From contig JAJRUR010000335.1 in the NCBI GenBank assembly GCA_024277695.1, positions 1-12,760 of the forward strand: DNA of 12,760 nt, written 5' to 3'. Every line of letters starts with the position of its first letter. Position 1 is the stretch's first letter. The notes under the pieces are model-generated. The model saw only the letters and a list, made by a program, of their open reading frames with translations, was not told where the DNA came from and did no database searches. This document shows, piece after piece, positions 12,595 through 12,760 of this stretch. The position numbers and the translations under genes were made by a program. The DNA comes from Bacteroidota bacterium (lineage in GTDB: Bacteria > Bacteroidota > Bacteroidia > Chitinophagales > Saprospiraceae).

Positions 12595-12663
12595 ACCTAG
12601 GGCTATATGATATTTAACAAGAATTTAATCTGCACGGATACTGTGGATATCTTACCTAGGGCT
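12595..12663 (+). repeat. 10 bp direct repeat ACCTAGGGCT upstream of the plus-strand gene
   Basis: ACCTAGGGCT occurs at 12595-12604 and again at 12654-12663, 59 bp apart. Each copy is followed by ATAT (the second after one extra T) and contains the self-complementary CCTAGG. The second copy abuts the -7 promoter candidate. Paired sites about six helical turns apart would suit a regulator that binds twice, but the function is not known. Confidence 0.4.
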
Positions 12664-12671
12664 TATATTTG
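12664..12671 (+). promoter_or_regulatory. Candidate -7 element (TATATTTG) for the plus-strand gene
   Basis: TATATTTG fits the Bacteroidota TAnnTTTG consensus. TGTG at 12642-12645, 18 nt upstream, is one base from the TTTG -33 box at nearly the usual spacing. The start site would fall near 12676-12680, about 20 nt before the ATG at 12699. This is the best promoter match in the window. Confidence 0.5.
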
Positions 12672-12698
12672 TGCTTATTTATATTAGAATCTATTAAA

Positions 12699-12760
12699 AT
12701 GAATGGACATATCTGGAGAATGCTTTTTTTTGTATTAGTGATGAGCGTTGTACAATCTTC
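12699..12760 (+). CDS. Start of an exported protein gene, cut by the window edge
   Basis: An ATG at 12699 opens a frame that stays open to the window edge (20 codons and 2 nt). It encodes MNGHIWRMLFFVLVMSVVQ followed by Ser: a short start with one Arg, a hydrophobic core and small residues, as expected of a signal peptide. The A-rich TTAAA just before the ATG and the promoter candidate at 12664-12671 support the start. A run of eight T (12724-12731) lies inside the hydrophobic core. The family cannot be told from so few residues. Confidence 0.5.
   Translation, partial: MNGHIWRMLFFVLVMSVVQS

Larger units (their letters stand above)
12227..12698. other. Intergenic region between anmK and a divergent gene
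   Basis: No convincing gene is seen in this 472 bp AT-rich stretch; the longest start-to-stop frame I noticed is 27 codons (12527-12610). It should carry divergent promoters. Visible elements are the minus-strand -7 candidate at 12253-12260, an inverted repeat TATGTATT/AATACATA (12526-12533 with 12565-12572) enclosing hairpin AAGG-GTAT-CCTT (12537-12548), an 11 bp direct repeat TATGTATTTTG (12397-12407 and 12526-12536), a 10 bp direct repeat near 12600 and the plus-strand promoter at 12664-12671. Confidence 0.55.

Noticed and set aside
12527..12610. 27-codon plus-strand ORF preceded by GGAGG at 12512-12516
   Set aside because: Bacteroidota seldom use Shine-Dalgarno sites, the spacing is long at 10 nt, and the ORF contains an inverted-repeat arm and one copy of the direct repeat. 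No promoter was found for it.
1..12760. CRISPR arrays, insertion sequences, rRNA genes, phage or plasmid genes
   Set aside because: No regularly spaced repeats, transposase, integrase, replication or phage structural genes were seen; gene content is ordinary chromosomal.

Overview
The window looks like a chromosomal segment from a member of the Bacteroidota. The grounds are a DUF5686 outer-membrane protein with an N-terminal carboxypeptidase-regulatory-like domain (a family largely confined to this phylum), a Bacteroidota-type serine palmitoyltransferase, promoter candidates of the TAnnTTTG type, A-rich leaders in place of Shine-Dalgarno sites, and moderate GC judged by eye. The genus cannot be read from the sequence. 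All nine complete genes lie on the minus strand. A tenth, cut by the right edge, starts on the plus strand.

Transcription on the minus strand runs right to left. Positions 12226 to 8098 hold anmK (anhydro-N-acetylmuramic acid kinase, peptidoglycan recycling), a short divergent SDR/epimerase-like gene 2 nt behind it, and an EF-G paralogue with an altered GTPase motif set. A 458 bp non-coding stretch rich in dyad symmetry follows (7640-8097).

Positions 7639 to 401 hold a six-gene, tightly packed unit that is the main interest. In order of transcription it carries a DUF5686 outer-membrane protein, a CDP-alcohol phosphatidyltransferase with phosphatidylinositol-phosphate-synthase-like motifs, a fatty-acid 2-hydroxylase (FA2H/Scs7-like), a PAP2/Aur1-like phosphotransferase, serine palmitoyltransferase, and a GNAT-like protein that fits bacterial ceramide synthase. 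Gaps are 18, 10, 29, 61 and 5 nt. Read together they suggest a pathway from serine and acyl thioester, through a ceramide that may be 2-hydroxylated, to a phospho-head-group (probably phosphoinositol) sphingolipid, with an outer-membrane protein co-expressed. The ketosphinganine reductase, inositol-phosphate synthase and PIP phosphatase that such a route would need are not in the window.

The left 400 bp and the stretch 12227-12698 contain no convincing gene. Both hold inverted repeats and short motifs that recur between the intergenic regions. At 12699 a plus-strand gene begins with a signal-peptide-like start, preceded by a good TAnnTTTG promoter element and a 10 bp direct repeat.
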